Shown: positions 7,412-8,723 of the stretch, piece by piece
Layout: every line of letters starts with the position of its first letter
Position numbering within the stretch: the first letter of the stretch is position 1
NCBI GenBank assembly: GCA_017412265.1
Contig: JAFPYK010000296.1
Span: forward strand, 1-8,723
DNA length: 8,723 nucleotides
Source: Lachnospiraceae bacterium
GTDB lineage: Bacteria > Bacillota > Clostridia > Lachnospirales > Lachnospiraceae
Direction: 5' to 3'
Notes under the pieces: model-generated
The model's database searches: none
The model's input: only the letters and a program-made list of their open reading frames with translations
Told to the model about the DNA's origin: nothing
Position numbers and translations under genes: made by a program

Positions 7412-7417
7412 TGAAGC

Positions 7418-8723
7418 ATGAGAGAGAGGCCGCTTGCGTGCCTGATTCTGCTTCTTCTGATTCCCCTCACGCTCGCGCGTGTGGGATATGAGGTGTCCCG
7501 GCCGACGGCTGCGGGCCTGCCGGAGGTGCAGGCGTGCCGGGATCTCACGGTGCAGGCGAGGGTGGCCGAGCGGCTGGAGACAGCCGGACCTGCCTGCTAT
7601 GTGTTGACCAATGTAACTTTATATGTCGGAGAAAAGAGCATCGCGTGCGGTGCTCTTTTTGCGTCTGCGCTCGGGGGAGAGGAGCTGCCGGCGGGAGTGG
7701 TGATCCGCTGCGCGGGGCAGCTGCGGGACTTCGAGGGGCCGGCGAACCCGGGAGGATTTGATGAGTGGAGGTATTACCGGTCGCGGGGGCTGGAGTGCGC
7801 GGCGCAGATCTGGCACGTGGAGATCGTGGGCGGCGAGCCGGACGTGGCCGGGGAGCGTGTGCGGGCACTGCGTGTGAGGCTGGGTGAGCAGCTGGAGCGG
7901 GTGCTGCCGGAGCGGGAGGCAGGGCTTGCGAGGGCGATGCTCCTCGGCCAGAAGGGGACAGTGGAGAGCGAGATCCGGGACCTGTACGCGGATCACGGGA
8001 TCGCGCATGTGCTGGCGATCTCGGGGCTGCACATCCAGCTCTTCGGGATGAGCGCGGCGAGGCTTCTGCGGAGGTCAGGCTGCCGGATCTGGGTGAGCGG
8101 GCTGGCGGCGGGCGTCCTGATCTGCGGCTACGGGTGGCTGTGCGGTTTCCCGGTGTCGTGCCTGCGGGCCGTGATTATGTGCCTCCTGGAGCTTGCGGGG
8201 CAGAGCCTGAGCCGGACCGCGGATACGATGACGTCCGCGGTGATCGCGGCGGCTGCCATCCTCATCGTGCGGCCGATGGCGGTCATCGGGGAGAGCTTTG
8301 TGCTTTCCTTCGGGGCGGTGGCAGGGGTGTGCCTGCTGCGGCCGGTGCTTCGCGAGAGACTGCCGGAGGGGCTTGCGGCTTCGTGTTCGATCAGCCTGGC
8401 GCTTCTGCCGGTTCTGCTGAGGGAGTACGGGGTGGTCTCGCCTTACAGCGTGCTTCTGAATCTCATCGTGCTTCCGTGCATGAGCCTGCTGATGTCGGTG
8501 CTGGCGGTCTGCCTGCTGCTGTCCTTTGTATGGCCCGCAGGAGGCGCATTCCTGGGCGGAAGCGCCGGGGCGGTCTTCCGGCTGTATGAGGCGGCCTGCA
8601 GGGCTTCTGACGGGCTTCCGGGGCATCTGCTGGTGCGCGGTACGCCGCCCGTCCTGCTGTGCCTGGTGTATTATCTGCTCCTGGGGGCTGCGGTCGTGAT
8701 CCTGCGGAGGGCTTCCGGCGAGA
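7418..8723 (+). CDS. comEC: DNA internalization competence protein ComEC (partial at 3' edge)
   Basis: The frame from ATG7418 stays open to the window end, giving 435 residues of ComEC, the polytopic membrane channel that carries single-stranded DNA into the cell. One N-terminal hydrophobic segment (about 7-20) precedes the extracytoplasmic OB-like domain (about 40-150), which ends in the family landmark NPGGFD (110-115) followed by WRYYRSRGL. The competence domain then begins, with LARAMLLGQKG and the signature ISGLHIQL (201-208, His205), and several hydrophobic helices follow (for example about 225-275, 280-312, 335-385 and 405-432). The C-terminal metallo-beta-lactamase-like nuclease domain, common in this family, would lie past the edge and cannot be checked. 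It starts 10 nt after the lipoprotein gene. Residues 72-81 are encoded by a terminator-like hairpin with locally AT-rich codons. Confidence 0.93.
   Translation, partial: MRERPLACLILLLLIPLTLARVGYEVSRPTAAGLPEVQACRDLTVQARVAERLETAGPACYVLTNVTLYVGEKSIACGALFASALGGEELPAGVVIRCAGQLRDFEGPANPGGFDEWRYYRSRGLECAAQIWHVEIVGGEPDVAGERVRALRVRLGEQLERVLPEREAGLARAMLLGQKGTVESEIRDLYADHGIAHVLAISGLHIQLFGMSAARLLRRSGCRIWVSGLAAGVLICGYGWLCGFPVSCLRAVIMCLLELAGQSLSRTADTMTSAVIAAAAILIVRPMAVIGESFVLSFGAVAGVCLLRPVLRERLPEGLAASCSISLALLPVLLREYGVVSPYSVLLNLIVLPCMSLLMSVLAVCLLLSFVWPAGGAFLGGSAGAVFRLYEAACRASDGLPGHLLVRGTPPVLLCLVYYLLLGAAVVILRRASGE
7632..7660 (+). other. Terminator-like hairpin inside comEC
   Basis: AAAAGAGCA (7632-7640) and TGCTCTTTT (7651-7659) are perfect reverse complements. 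Inside them a T-G wobble, C-G and G-C extend the stem to 12 bp around a 4-nt CGTG loop, and the 3' arm runs into five Ts. The A-run/T-run symmetry would allow termination in either direction. It encodes residues 72-81 of ComEC in frame, so it is either a real internal terminator/attenuator or a chance structure. The U-tract is short and followed by GCG, and translating ribosomes would block folding. Confidence 0.4.

Noticed and set aside
7604..7625. TTGACC with TATATG nearby, as a promoter inside comEC
   Set aside because: The spacer is only 10 bp, far too short for a sigma-A promoter, and no alternative -10 box sits at 16-18 bp.
8075..8626. Minus-strand open frame and an overlapping + strand frame (8134-8589) in the last kilobase
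   Set aside because: Both overlap the comEC frame, which carries the family signature motifs and membrane helices. Their products are low-complexity and have no membrane or domain pattern.

Overview
This GC-rich window reads as ordinary bacterial chromosome from a Firmicute. The likely source is a high-GC Clostridia member, probably Lachnospiraceae, judging from the family-level look of the proteins, the GerM-type lipoprotein and the strong Shine-Dalgarno (SD) sites. I cannot name a genus. All recognised genes lie on the + strand in two tightly packed transcription units, and I see no RNA genes, insertion sequences, CRISPR arrays or phage genes.

Unit 1 (1-3520) is the arginine/ornithine biosynthesis operon argC(partial)-argJ-argB-argD. 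ArgJ acetylates glutamate by recycling the acetyl group from N-acetylornithine, ArgB phosphorylates N-acetylglutamate, ArgC (only its last 24 codons are present) reduces the acyl phosphate, and ArgD transaminates the semialdehyde to N-acetylornithine. This is the cyclic acetyl pathway. A perfect 10-bp terminator hairpin closes the unit right after argD.

Unit 2 (from about 3522 to beyond the right edge) starts at a consensus-like promoter (TTGCGA-17 bp-TATAAT) placed immediately after that terminator. It runs comEA, an OmpR-type response regulator, a membrane sensor histidine kinase, a two-repeat GerM-like lipoprotein, then comEC, which is cut by the window end. The genes overlap or sit 10-27 nt apart. 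ComEA (membrane-anchored DNA receptor) and ComEC (DNA channel) are core DNA-uptake proteins, and here they bracket a complete two-component system with a GerMN lipoprotein. The regulator-kinase-GerMN lipoprotein order recalls the actinobacterial mtrA-mtrB-lpqB operon.

The most notable points are this competence/envelope-signalling operon, a terminator-like hairpin inside the comEC coding sequence at 7632-7660, and a possible short Cys-rich leader ORF that ends on the comEA start codon. The arginine operon itself looks ordinary.
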